Of a stretch of DNA of 44,130 nucleotides, positions 32,238-40,964 are shown in pieces. Within the stretch, counting starts at the first letter, position 1, and each line of letters begins with the position of its first letter. Where the stretch lies: positions 1-44,130 of the forward strand of contig NZ_VSEY01000073.1 of the NCBI RefSeq assembly GCF_008086045.1, written 5' to 3'. The translations under genes were made by a program, and so were the position numbers. The stretch is from Nonomuraea sp. PA05 (GTDB taxonomy: Bacteria > Actinomycetota > Actinomycetes > Streptosporangiales > Streptosporangiaceae). The notes under the pieces are model-generated. The model worked only from the letters and a program-made list of their open reading frames with translations, was not told the DNA's origin and ran no database searches.

Positions 32238-33139
32238 CCGCTGTCCTGCAAGCCCAGGACCTGGGCAAGAAGTACGGCCGCCGCTGGGCCTTGCGCGACT
32301 GCACGATCGACGTCCCCGCCGGCCACGTCGTCGGCCTCGTCGGGCCCAACGGGGCGGGCAAGACCACGCTGCTCAAGCTGGCCTGCGGCCAGCTCGCCCC
32401 CACGGCGGGCGGCATCACCGTGCTCGGCGGCCCGCCCGCCGGCCAGGCGCAACTGGCCAGGGTCGGCTTCGTCGCCCAGGACACCCCCACCTACGCCGGT
32501 CTGACCGTCGCCGATCACCTGCGGCTCGGCGCCCGGCTCAACCCCGGCTGGGACGCGGCGCTGGCCCAGGAGCGCGTCGACCGGCTCGGCCTCGACCCGC
32601 GCCGCCGCGCGGCCAAGTTGTCGGGCGGCGAGCGCGCCCAGCTCGCCCTCACACTGGGCCTGGCCAAGCGTCCCGAGCTGCTGGTCCTGGACGAGCCCGT
32701 CGCCGCGCTCGACCCGCTGGCCCGGCGCGACTTCCTGCGCGGCCTGATGGAGGCCACCGCCGAGCACGAGCTGAGCGTGTTGCTCTCCTCGCACCTGGTC
32801 TCCGACCTCGAACGCACCTGCGACTACCTGATCGTGCTCGTGGACTCGCGGGTGCGGCTGGCGGGCGAGGTGGACGAGCTGCTGGCCACCCACCACCGGC
32901 TCACCGGCCCGCGCCGCGACCCCGGCCGCCTGCCCGCCGGCCAGCACGTCGTCTCCGCCCGGCACACCGAACGGCAGAGCACGTTCATCGTCCGCACCGA
33001 CGGGCCGATCCTCGACCCCGCCTGGACGGTCAGCAGGCTCACCATGGAGGATCTCGTCCTGGCGTACCTGGAGCAGGCCGCCACCGCGCCCGCCCCCGCC
33101 GCCGTCCCCCGGCGGCCCGCGCTGGCGGTGCTGCGGTGA
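32234..33139 (+). CDS. ABC transporter ATP-binding protein
   Basis: The 301-aa ATPase has Walker A GPNGAGKTT (37-45), signature LSGGERAQ, Walker B LLVLDEP followed by DPLARRD, and the H-loop His in LSSHLV. It overlaps both neighbours by 4 bp, indicating a translationally coupled operon. The C-terminal extension is Pro/Ala-rich. The partner permease lies downstream. Substrate unknown; YtrA-type systems often answer to cell-wall-active compounds. Confidence 0.95.
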   Translation: MTAVLQAQDLGKKYGRRWALRDCTIDVPAGHVVGLVGPNGAGKTTLLKLACGQLAPTAGGITVLGGPPAGQAQLARVGFVAQDTPTYAGLTVADHLRLGARLNPGWDAALAQERVDRLGLDPRRRAAKLSGGERAQLALTLGLAKRPELLVLDEPVAALDPLARRDFLRGLMEATAEHELSVLLSSHLVSDLERTCDYLIVLVDSRVRLAGEVDELLATHHRLTGPRRDPGRLPAGQHVVSARHTERQSTFIVRTDGPILDPAWTVSRLTMEDLVLAYLEQAATAPAPAAVPRRPALAVLR

Positions 33140-34209
33140 TCTGGCTGGCGTGGCGGCAGTTCCGCGCCGCCGCCCTGATGACGGCACTCGCGCTCGGCGC
33201 GCTCGCCGCCGTCCTGGCCATGAGCCGCACCACGCTGGGCGACGAGTACGCGCAGGGCCTGGCCGCGTGCGGCGAGCTGGGCGACTGCGAGCGGTTCATG
33301 GACCGGTTCTTCGACGAGCACCAGACCCCGTTCCTCGGCGTCACCGCCGTCGCCCTGGCCCTGCCCGCCCTCGTCGGGCTGTTCTGGGGAGCGCCGCTGA
33401 TCACGCGCGAGCTGGAGGCGGGCACGCACCTGCTGGTGTGGAGCCAGAGCATCACCCGGACGCGCTGGCTGGCCGTCAAGCTGGCGCTCCTCGGCGGGGC
33501 CGCCGCCGTGACCGGCGGGCTGGGCAGCCTCGCGGTGAGCTGGTGGGCCGCCGACCTCGACCGGGCCGCCGTGGAGTTCCCGCTGATGGGGCCGCTGGTC
33601 TTCATGGGACGCGGCATCGTTCCGATCGGGTACGCGGCCTTCGCGTTCGCCCTCGGCGTCACCGTCGGGATGCTGGTGCGCCGCCCCCTGCCCGCCATGG
33701 CGCTCACCCTGGCGCTCTTCACCGCCGTGCAGATCGCCATGCCGCTCCTGGTCCGCCCCCACCTGCTCCCTCCGGCCCGTTCCTCCTTCGCCCTCATCCC
33801 GGAGAACGTGGACCAGTTGCTCAGAGGCCAGGAGGGCGCGCTGATGGTGGCCCTGGCCACGCGAGTGCCCGGCGACCCGGGCGCGTGGACGCTGTCCAGC
33901 CGCCTCGTCGGCCCGCCGGGCTCCGTGACGTTCACGGCCCGCACCGGCGACCAGGCGCTCCCTGACGAGACGTTCGTCCCCGTGCCCACGGCGTCCGGGC
34001 CCTGCAGCCTGGAGGCCCAACCGGTCGCGCGGCCCGCGCAGAGCAGGGACACGTGTCTCGACGAGATCAACCGGCGTGGTTACCGGCAGGAGGTCACCTA
34101 CCTGCCCTCCACCCGGTTCTGGCCCTTGCAGTGGTTGGAGACCGGCCTCTACGCCGTGCTCACTCTGGGGCTCATGGGGTTGTGCCTGCGGCTGATCCGG
34201 CAGCTCTGA
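33136..34209 (+). CDS. ABC-2-like transporter permease
   Basis: The 357-aa membrane protein has about six hydrophobic segments (AALMTALALGALAAVLA, FLGVTAVALALPALVGLFW, LALLGGAAAVTGGLGSLAV, VPIGYAAFAFALGVTVGML, and a C-terminal TGLYAVLTLGLMGLCL). A soluble loop of about 110 residues (245-335) with two Cys precedes the last helix. This is the typical partner of YtrA-type ATPases. GTG start overlaps the ATPase stop. The gene's last 38 bp overlap the convergent LysR gene. Confidence 0.88.
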   Translation: MIWLAWRQFRAAALMTALALGALAAVLAMSRTTLGDEYAQGLAACGELGDCERFMDRFFDEHQTPFLGVTAVALALPALVGLFWGAPLITRELEAGTHLLVWSQSITRTRWLAVKLALLGGAAAVTGGLGSLAVSWWAADLDRAAVEFPLMGPLVFMGRGIVPIGYAAFAFALGVTVGMLVRRPLPAMALTLALFTAVQIAMPLLVRPHLLPPARSSFALIPENVDQLLRGQEGALMVALATRVPGDPGAWTLSSRLVGPPGSVTFTARTGDQALPDETFVPVPTASGPCSLEAQPVARPAQSRDTCLDEINRRGYRQEVTYLPSTRFWPLQWLETGLYAVLTLGLMGLCLRLIRQL

Positions 34210-35146
34210 AGAGCGGGCGGTCGGGGGCGGGCAACCACTGGCTGCGCGAGTCGAACGGGCGGTAACGCTTCTGGACGTGCGCGACGAGCAGCGGCAGCGA
34301 CGGGTGGCGGTTCGCCTCGTGCCACATGAGGGACCACGGATACACCGGCGCGGGGTCGGTGACGGAGATCTCGACGACGTCCGGGTGGCCGGGGTACTGC
34401 GTCTTGTTGCCGAAGGTGATGAGGTCGTCCGAGGCCTCGATCCGCTCCATGATGTGGTCACGGCCGAAGACCGGGCCCGAGCTGTCGATCCGGACGCCGA
34501 ACTCGGCGCTCAGGAAACGGAAGTACTGCGCCCACTCGCTGTCGCGCGCGTTGCCCGGCATCCACGCCGTCACCCCCGACAGCTCCCTCAGCGGGACGCG
34601 CCCGCGCCCGGCCAGGACGTGCCGGCGGCCGGCCAGCACGGGGATCGGCTCCACGCACGCCGGAACCCGCTCGATCCCCTGCGGCAGAGCGTCCGTGGCC
34701 CGGCCGAACGCCGCGTCGATCGAGCCGTCGGCCAGGGCCGCCCCCTGCGCGGGGACGCCCTTGGAGATGACCACGTCCACGTCCACGTCACAGGTCTCGT
34801 AGAAGGAGCGCACCAGCTCCATCGAGGCGGCGTCGCGGCCCAGCACGTCGACGCGCAGGGCGCGGTGGCGCGCCCGGAACATCGCGGCCGCCTGGTCGGC
34901 GAGGCTGATCAGCGCCCTGGCGTGCGGGATGAACGCCTCGCCGTCCTCGGTCGGGCGCACCCCGGTGCGGGTCCGTAGCAGCAGGGGGACGCCCAGGTCG
35001 GCCTCCAGCCTGGCGATCCGCTTCGACACGGCCTGCTGCGTCATCCGCAGGCCGGCGGCCGCCCCCGTGATCTGGCCGTCGTCGACCACGGCGAGGAACG
35101 TCCTGACGGCGCTCAGGTCCAGCTCCGTCCCACCACTCGTCGTCAT
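34172..35146 (-). CDS. LysR family transcriptional regulator
   Basis: The 324-aa regulator has the N-terminal winged helix (SAVRTFLAVVDDGQITGAAA, MTQQAVSKRIARLEADLG) and a periplasmic-binding-like effector domain. The ATG is preceded by GAGGAGGGA, a near-ideal ribosome site. It converges on the ABC permease and is divergent from the methyltransferase gene at 35266, which it may control. Confidence 0.92.
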   Translation of the reverse strand: MTTSGGTELDLSAVRTFLAVVDDGQITGAAAGLRMTQQAVSKRIARLEADLGVPLLLRTRTGVRPTEDGEAFIPHARALISLADQAAAMFRARHRALRVDVLGRDAASMELVRSFYETCDVDVDVVISKGVPAQGAALADGSIDAAFGRATDALPQGIERVPACVEPIPVLAGRRHVLAGRGRVPLRELSGVTAWMPGNARDSEWAQYFRFLSAEFGVRIDSSGPVFGRDHIMERIEASDDLITFGNKTQYPGHPDVVEISVTDPAPVYPWSLMWHEANRHPSLPLLVAHVQKRYRPFDSRSQWLPAPDRPLFRAAGSAAGTTP

Positions 35147-35265
35147 GCTCGTCCCTCCTCGTCGTGCGATGGTCTCAGGAAGGCGGACAGGGCCTCCAGC
35201 CAGGGGCCGGGGCGGTCCACGTGCGCCTTATAAATCACCACGATTCACCGCTACGATTCCCTTCC

Positions 35266-36084
35266 ATGGAGGAATGGGCGCCACTCGGCGTAGACCCCAC
35301 CGAACCCAGCATCGCCCGCGTCTACGACTATTTCCTCGGCGGCAAGAACAATTACGAAGTCGACCGCAAGGTCGCCGAAGAAGCCCTGAGAATCGCCCCC
35401 GACGCCCGCGAGGCAGGCCGCGCCAACCGGACCTTCCTGCGCCGCGCAGTACAACACATGGCGGCCGAGGCCGGCATCCGGCAGTTCCTCGATCTCGGCT
35501 CGGGGCTCCCCACGCAGGGCAACGTACACGAGATCGCCCAGGCGGTGTCCGCGGACGCCCGCGTCGTCTACGTCGACAACGATCCGATCGTGCAGGCGCA
35601 CGGCCGCGCGCTGCTGGCCGGGGACGACCGCGCCACGTTCGTCCCCGGCGACGTCCGCCGCCCCGCCGAGATCCTGGACGATCCCGAGGTCCGGGCACGC
35701 CTGGACTTCGGCAGGCCGCTCGGCCTGCTGTTGGTGTCCGTGCTGCACCACGTCAACGACGACGAGGACCCGTCCGGCGTGATGGCCAGGTTCCGCTCGG
35801 TCCTCGCGCCCGGCAGCCGGCTGGCCATCGTGCACTTTCACGATCCGGGCGATGAGCACCCGGAGGCGTCCAGGATCGCCGTGGAGGCGGAGCGGAGCTT
35901 CAACCAGAGCCTGGGGACGGGCCGCTGGCGCACACGGGCGGAGATCGCGTCGTACTTCGGCGACCTGGAGCTGATCGAGCCGGGACTGGTGCCTCTGGCC
36001 GATTGGCGCAGCGAGCCAGGCGACATTATTCGTCAGGATTTGACCCGTTACAACGTACTGGCGGGGGTCGGCCGAAAGCGCTGA
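35266..36084 (+). CDS. SAM-dependent methyltransferase (PF04672-type)
   Basis: The 272-aa protein shows the signature of the actinomycete-enriched family: GVDPTEPSIARVYDYFLGGKNN, then motif I FLDLGSGLPTQGN, VVYVDNDP and VSVLHHVND. Such proteins are abundant in actinomycetes and mostly of unknown substrate. TACGAT (35252-35257) ends 8 nt before the ATG and there is no Shine-Dalgarno, so the mRNA is probably leaderless. The upstream frame (from 35164) is not required. Confidence 0.92.
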   Translation: MEEWAPLGVDPTEPSIARVYDYFLGGKNNYEVDRKVAEEALRIAPDAREAGRANRTFLRRAVQHMAAEAGIRQFLDLGSGLPTQGNVHEIAQAVSADARVVYVDNDPIVQAHGRALLAGDDRATFVPGDVRRPAEILDDPEVRARLDFGRPLGLLLVSVLHHVNDDEDPSGVMARFRSVLAPGSRLAIVHFHDPGDEHPEASRIAVEAERSFNQSLGTGRWRTRAEIASYFGDLELIEPGLVPLADWRSEPGDIIRQDLTRYNVLAGVGRKR

Positions 36085-36168
36085 GTCATCATCGCGAATA
36101 TCCCCGAAGCGTAATTCGGCGAATGACCGTCCCGGCGAAATACGATGGCCCGCAGGAGGTGGTGCCGT

Positions 36169-37071
36169 ATGAGCGAGGAAAAGGCGCTCGGGGTCGGTCC
36201 CGACAAGATCGAGGTGACGTACGAGCGGCTCGGCGACCCGCAGGCGCCACCGGTGCTGCTGGTGATGGGCGCGGGCGGGCAGCTCATCCACTGGCCGGAG
36301 GGCTTCTGCGCCGAGCTCGTCGCCCGCGGCTGCCAGGTGATCAGGTTCGACAACCGCGACGTCGGCCTGTCGACCCACTTCCACGACGCGCCGCCGCCCG
36401 ACCTTCAGGCGGCCCTGGCCGGTGACCCGTCCTCGGCCTCCTACACGCTGTCCGACATGGCGGCCGACACCGTCGGGCTGCTCGACGCGCTGGGGCTGGA
36501 CAGCGCGCATTTCGTCGGCGTCTCGCTGGGCGGGATGATCGCGCAGACGGTGGCGATCGAGCATCCCGCCCGCGTCCGGTCGCTGACGTCGATCATGAGC
36601 ACGACGGGCGCGCCCGGCGTCGGCGGGGCCGACCGCGAGGCGCTGTCCCGCGTGGCGGGGCCGCCGCCCGCCACCCGGGAGGACGCGATCGAGCAGTGGG
36701 TCAAGGCGTTCCAGATCCTCGGGTCGCCCGGTTACCCGACCGGCGAGGACGAGCTGCGCGAGCGGGTCACGCTCGCCTACGACCGGGCCTACGACCCGGT
36801 CGGGATGGCGCGGCAGACCGTCGCCGTCGTCGCCTCGGGCGACCGCACGGCGCGGCTGCGCGACGTGCGCGTGCCCACGCTCGTGATCCACGGCTCCGAC
36901 GACCTGATGTGCGACGTCAGCGGCGGCAGGTCCACGGCGGAAGCGATCCCCGGGGCCGAGCTGGTCGTCATCGACGGCATGGGGCACAACCTGCCCGGGG
37001 CGCTGCTGCCCGAGCTCGCCCTGCGCATCGCCGGCCTCGTCCACCGCGCCGAACAGGGACCTGCCTCGTGA
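36169..37071 (+). CDS. α/β hydrolase (RdmC-like esterase group)
   Basis: The 300-aa cytoplasmic hydrolase has VMGAGGQLIHWP (oxyanion region), FDNRDVGLST, nucleophile Ser in GVSLGGM, acid in HGSDDLM and base in GMGHNLPG. FDNRDVGLS is typical of the methyl-esterase/lactonase group related to aclacinomycin methylesterase. ATG 36169 follows CAGGAGGTGG. The stop codon TGA at 37069-37071 lies in a duplicated segment leading into the next gene. Confidence 0.9.
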   Translation: MSEEKALGVGPDKIEVTYERLGDPQAPPVLLVMGAGGQLIHWPEGFCAELVARGCQVIRFDNRDVGLSTHFHDAPPPDLQAALAGDPSSASYTLSDMAADTVGLLDALGLDSAHFVGVSLGGMIAQTVAIEHPARVRSLTSIMSTTGAPGVGGADREALSRVAGPPPATREDAIEQWVKAFQILGSPGYPTGEDELRERVTLAYDRAYDPVGMARQTVAVVASGDRTARLRDVRVPTLVIHGSDDLMCDVSGGRSTAEAIPGAELVVIDGMGHNLPGALLPELALRIAGLVHRAEQGPAS

Positions 37072-37187
37072 ACGGCGCGCTGGGCCCGATCGGGGAGGCG
37101 GCATCATGAACGTCCTGCAGCGGTCTGTCTCGTGAACGGCGCGCGGGGCCCGATCGGGGAGGCGGCATCATGAACGTCCTGCAGCGG
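37061..37187. repeat. 64-bp tandem duplication covering a gene junction
   Basis: 37061-37123 and 37125-37187 are near-identical (two differences). Each copy contains a CTCGTGA stop, a GGGGAGG ribosome site and ATGAACGTCCTGCAGCGG. The first copy therefore opens a ten-codon mini-ORF (37106-37135) with the same start signals as the true gene at 37170. The mini-ORF stops in the second copy. Confidence 0.92.
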
Positions 37188-38327
37188 CGGCTTCAGGAGA
37201 CGGCCGACGAGCTCGTACGCTCCGGGGCGGAACGCGGGCTGCAGATCGCCGTCTACCGGCACGGCGAGCAGGTCGCCGACGTGGTGGCCGGCCTCGCCGA
37301 CCCGGCGACCGGGCGGCCGGTGACCCCGGGCACGCCGTTCCACGCCTTCTCGGCGGGCAAGGGCCTGACGGCCGCCCTCGTCCACGTGCTGGCCGAACGC
37401 GGGGCTCTCGACTACGACCTGCCGATCGCCGAGGTGTGGCCGGAGTTCGGCGCGCACGGCAAGGGCGCGGCCACGTTACGGCACGCCATGACGCATGCGA
37501 CGGGCGTGCCGGGGCTGCCCGCCGGCCTCACCCCCGCAGACCTGTGCGACTGGCAGCGGATGTGCGCGGTGATCGCCGACGCGCGGCCGTGGTGGGAGCC
37601 GGGCACCGGCAGCGGCTACCACTCCTACACCTTCGGCTACATCGTCGGGGAGGTCGTGCGGCGGGTCACCGGCGTGCCTGTGGCGCGGGCGTTCGCCGAG
37701 GAGGTGGCCGGGCCGCTGAAGGTGGCGAACGAGCTGTTCCTCGGCGTGCCGCGGGCCGAGCTGGGGAGGCTCGCCCGGCTGGAGGACGCTCCGGAGTACG
37801 CCGAGCAACCGGCGACCCCGACGCGCGAAGAGCCCGAGGCCCCGTCACGCGAAGAGCCCGGAGCGGCGTCGGGGCTCGGCGATCCGGCCGCTTTCGTGGT
37901 GGCGCCGCGTGGCGTGCGGCCGGGGGCCGCGTTCGCGAACCGGGCCGACGTGCTGTCGGCGGCGATCCCGGCGGCGGGCCAGTTCACCGCCCGCGCGGCG
38001 GCCCGCATGTACGCCGCCCTCCTCGCCCCGGTGGACGGCGTCCGGCTGATCTCGGCGAACCGCCTGCGCGAGCTGAGCACCCCGATCGTGGACGACGTGG
38101 ACCAGGTGTTCGGCAACCGCGCCGTCCTGTCGAACGGCTACGCCATCGGCCGCCTCGGCACCGACCCCGCCGACACCCCGACCGTGTTCGGCTGGGCGGG
38201 CAGCGGCGGCAGCTACGCCTGCGCCGACACCGCGACCGGTGTGGCGTTCGCGATCACCAAGAACCGGCTGGCGCCCGACTTCAGCACCGCGCAACGAGTC
38301 GGTGACGTCGTGGCAGAGGCCCTCTGA
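37170..38327 (+). CDS. Serine hydrolase, β-lactamase/EstB-like family
   Basis: The 385-aa protein has SxxK as Ser61-Ala-Gly-Lys64 (HAFSAGKGLTAAL), a Tyr-x-Ser segment (GYHSYTFGY) where Tyr is the likely general base, and a C-terminal GWAGSGGSYACAD. The EstB-type layout (VDYDLPIAEVWPEF-like start and LRHAMTHATGVP) suggests an esterase. A Glu/Pro-rich insertion (TREEPEAPSREEPG, about residue 215-235) contains a repeated REEP. The start codon is shared by a 64-bp duplication; the second copy leads into the full gene. Confidence 0.88.
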   Translation: MNVLQRRLQETADELVRSGAERGLQIAVYRHGEQVADVVAGLADPATGRPVTPGTPFHAFSAGKGLTAALVHVLAERGALDYDLPIAEVWPEFGAHGKGAATLRHAMTHATGVPGLPAGLTPADLCDWQRMCAVIADARPWWEPGTGSGYHSYTFGYIVGEVVRRVTGVPVARAFAEEVAGPLKVANELFLGVPRAELGRLARLEDAPEYAEQPATPTREEPEAPSREEPGAASGLGDPAAFVVAPRGVRPGAAFANRADVLSAAIPAAGQFTARAAARMYAALLAPVDGVRLISANRLRELSTPIVDDVDQVFGNRAVLSNGYAIGRLGTDPADTPTVFGWAGSGGSYACADTATGVAFAITKNRLAPDFSTAQRVGDVVAEAL

Positions 38328-38348
38328 GGCGCGCCGGCCCTCTGATGC

Positions 38349-38696
38349 TCAGCCGATCGTCAGGCTGCTGTCCCCGTCGATGAAGTAGAAGAAGTCACCA
38401 TCCCCACCCACCGACGCGTCCGTGTGATCCCCGTGATGCGACCACGCCCCACCGTCGTCCACGACAGGCGCGCCCACCACCCCACCGTCGCCCGCGACCG
38501 GCTCACCCTCAGGCGCGCCCGCGTCCCACCCTTGATCCCACCCTTCACCCCAGCCCTCCGCGACCCCCGCCACCGCGACTCCCCCGACGACGGCGGCGGG
38601 CACCCAGAACCGGGTCTCCCCGGCCTCCCCCGCGTAGGCGCCGGCCACGTCCCGCGCCCGGTCGAACTGGCTGGTGAACAAGGTCACGACGACCAC
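38349..38696 (-). CDS. Small acidic protein, second gene of an unknown operon
   Basis: The GTG at 38696 lies 4 bp after the stop of the 730-aa gene, with GAGGGG immediately before it. The 115-aa product begins MVVVTLFTSQFDRARD and has one likely hydrophobic helix (VPAAVVGGVAVAGVA, about 32-46). A Gly/Trp/Glu repeat (EGWGEGWDQGWDAG) and an acidic, Gly-rich tail ending DGDFFYFIDGDSSLTIG follow. The Trp-rich repeats suggest binding or display. No family recognised; linkage to the upstream gene is the main evidence of reality. Confidence 0.65.
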   Translation of the reverse strand: MVVVTLFTSQFDRARDVAGAYAGEAGETRFWVPAAVVGGVAVAGVAEGWGEGWDQGWDAGAPEGEPVAGDGGVVGAPVVDDGGAWSHHGDHTDASVGGDGDFFYFIDGDSSLTIG

Positions 38697-38699
38697 CCC

Positions 38700-40892
38700 T
38701 CAGAAGTCCAGGAACCGCGGCGTCCGTACGGACTCGCGGGCGGCCCGCAGGTGGCCGGCGATCTCCCCGCGCCGCAGCCGCACCCCGGATCCGCCCGGAT
38801 ACCGCCGCATCACGTCGAGGACGGCGAGCCGCCGCGCCACCGCGCGCAGCGCGGGCAGCCGGGCGTCGGGTGGCGCGCCGGCGAGAGACTGCCCGATGCG
38901 CCGGGCGGTCTCCCAGCGCAGCGCGAACACGTTCTCGGTCAGCACGTACGCGAGCACCGGCACCGAAGCCCCCACCAGCGCGTTCCACCGATCGAGCACC
39001 ACGCCCCACCCCCGCTCGGACTGGGCGGTCACGTGCGCCTTGCGCTGCTCGCCCTGCGCGTGCGACGAGTACGCCTGGGAGATGCCCGACACGGCGAACA
39101 CCGGGTTGAGCAGTGCCGCCGCCCCCAGCGACAGGGCTGCCCCCGCGTAGCTGACCTTGGGCAGCGCGTCGGGGTCGAGGTCCATCACGCGGGAGAGCTG
39201 AGCGGCGAGGGCCCCGGTTTCGGCGGCGGCCCGCTGCGCGGGGGCGAGCGCCGCCCGCAGCCTCGGCTCCCCGGCTTTCAGCCAGCCGGGTTCGGCGCCG
39301 CCGGTGGCCGCGGCGAGGAGTTGCGCGTCGCGGTGCCGTAGGAAGGCGGGCAGGACGGTGGCGACCTGGTCGAGGTGGGCCTGCAGTTCCTGGAGCCCGG
39401 CCTGGAGGACGGCGGCGATCCTGGCGCGCTCGTCCCCGGCTTCGGGCAGCTCGACGGGGCGGCCGAGTTGGTCGGCGCCGACGTCGCCGAGCAGCGCCGC
39501 GTGCAGCTCGTAGAACGGGCCGAACACGGTGTAGAGCAGGTAGTCCTCCTCCAGCCCGACGGCGGCGCGCAGCATGTCGGGCACCTGCGCCGCGCTCGCG
39601 CACGCGTTGCTCCACGCCCGAACCTCGGTGTGCAGGGCCTGGACGAGCTCGGGCTGGGCGACGACGCGCAGGTCCGTGCGTTCGGTGGTGAGCCGCAGTT
39701 CGGCTCGGGGCGGCCCCGGTCTGCCCTCGACGGTTCTGATGTGCTCGTACGGGATGCGCACGTTCATCCCGCCACCCTTGACGCGCATGCCGTCGGGTGC
39801 GAACGCGCACGCGACCGGCCGCCCGTCAGCCAGTTCGGCGGGCAGCACCCCGGAGCCGAGCGTGCGTTCGGCGGCGGCGCGCAGGTCGGCGTTGCGGTGC
39901 AGCCGCCGCCCGAACACCTCGGAGGCGCACTCCACGGTCACCGGCCCGTACGCCGGGCTGAACACGACGAACCGCTCGGCCGTCCCCGCGATGCGCAGGT
40001 GCCGGTCGCCGAGGTCGAAGCGGGCGAGCACCTGCTGCGTGTCGGGTGCCTGGAACTCCAGCGCGTGCTCGCTCAGCACGCAGTCGGCCCGCACCACCGC
40101 ACTACCGCCCGTGCCGCTCGTGCCGCCCAGGCCGCTCGTGCCGCTCGTGCCGCTCGTGCCGCTCGTGCCGCCCAGGCCGCGCAGCGACACCGGTGCGGAG
40201 GTGCCCACCGTGCGCGGCCCCTGCCCCGAGGATCCGGCGACGAGGAGGAAGGCCGTCCTCACCTGCCGGGTCACGAGATGCAGGGTCGCGCCGGTGAGGA
40301 AGTGCCCGCCGAGCAGGGCGCCGCCCCGCAGCTCGACCGCGCTCGGCCCGACGGGGGTCGCGGTGACCCGGTTCACGGGCCACTCCAGCGGGATCTGGCC
40401 GCGGCTGCGCAGTTGCAGGCGACCGCCCGTGACGACCACGTACGCGGCCAGTTCGGCCGGGGCGTCGTCCCCGGTGCCGGCCTCGTAGTGGGGGGTGATC
40501 GAGATGGCGCACGGGCTGATGAAGTCCGTGGCCTGGGCGTCCGGCATGAGTTTGCCGCGCAGGCCGGTCAGCGCGGTGAGCGCGGGGCGCGGCAGCTCGC
40601 CGGAGGTGAGCTCGATGGTTCTGCCGTCCGGCAGCCGGAGGTCGGCGACCAGCCTGGTGCTGCCGTCGACCAGCTCGATCGTGGCGTCGGGGTCGGCGGC
40701 CGGGTCCAGCGCGGTGACGACCGGGATGCCGAGTCCGCCGGTGTCGTGCACGTACACGGCGGGCCGGTCGGTGAGCAGCAGGGAACGGGTGCCCGTCCAG
40801 GAGAACCCGGACGACTGGCGTTCCAGGAGCACGTCGTGCCGGGAGCTGTCGAAGACGACCCGTCCTCGCACGTTGCCCCAGGCGATCGGCAC
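38700..40892 (-). CDS. Large protein of unknown function with PH-like and hydrophobic segments
   Basis: The 730-aa protein has no signal peptide. Residues 1-230 are β-rich. Residues 239-263 are a GTS/GLG repeat encoded by a 9-bp DNA array. Residues about 265-430 again look β-rich; the stretch 369-427 (MNVRIPYEHIRTVEG..., LRLTTERTDLRVV) resembles a bacterial PH-like fold. Residues 430-575 are helical, and two hydrophobic spans (581-604, 636-657) could anchor it or pack internally. The start is GTG 40892 with AAGGGGG upstream. The two-gene operon with the 115-aa protein has no regulator attached. Confidence 0.72.
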   Translation of the reverse strand: MPIAWGNVRGRVVFDSSRHDVLLERQSSGFSWTGTRSLLLTDRPAVYVHDTGGLGIPVVTALDPAADPDATIELVDGSTRLVADLRLPDGRTIELTSGELPRPALTALTGLRGKLMPDAQATDFISPCAISITPHYEAGTGDDAPAELAAYVVVTGGRLQLRSRGQIPLEWPVNRVTATPVGPSAVELRGGALLGGHFLTGATLHLVTRQVRTAFLLVAGSSGQGPRTVGTSAPVSLRGLGGTSGTSGTSGTSGLGGTSGTGGSAVVRADCVLSEHALEFQAPDTQQVLARFDLGDRHLRIAGTAERFVVFSPAYGPVTVECASEVFGRRLHRNADLRAAAERTLGSGVLPAELADGRPVACAFAPDGMRVKGGGMNVRIPYEHIRTVEGRPGPPRAELRLTTERTDLRVVAQPELVQALHTEVRAWSNACASAAQVPDMLRAAVGLEEDYLLYTVFGPFYELHAALLGDVGADQLGRPVELPEAGDERARIAAVLQAGLQELQAHLDQVATVLPAFLRHRDAQLLAAATGGAEPGWLKAGEPRLRAALAPAQRAAAETGALAAQLSRVMDLDPDALPKVSYAGAALSLGAAALLNPVFAVSGISQAYSSHAQGEQRKAHVTAQSERGWGVVLDRWNALVGASVPVLAYVLTENVFALRWETARRIGQSLAGAPPDARLPALRAVARRLAVLDVMRRYPGGSGVRLRRGEIAGHLRAARESVRTPRFLDF
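40108..40180. repeat. 9-bp repeat array coding Gly-Thr-Ser linker
   Basis: Multiple copies of GCCGCTCGT, interrupted by GCCCAG, encode the GTS/GLG linker of the 730-aa protein on the minus strand. Copy number changes would keep frame, so the linker length may vary between strains. Confidence 0.85.
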
Positions 40893-40964
40893 TGCTGCTC
40901 ACCCCCTTGCCCAGGATCGTGCTCTCCTAGAGGGGGGACGTACAGGGAGAAATACCTACTGACT

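Noticed and set aside
37106..37135. Ten-codon ORF as a genuine leader peptide
   Set aside because: It is fully explained by the 64-bp tandem duplication of the downstream start. There is no rare-codon run or attenuator structure.
40046..40297. Ser/Cys/Arg-rich frame opposite the GTS repeat
   Set aside because: It is produced only by the 9-bp repeat read on the other strand.
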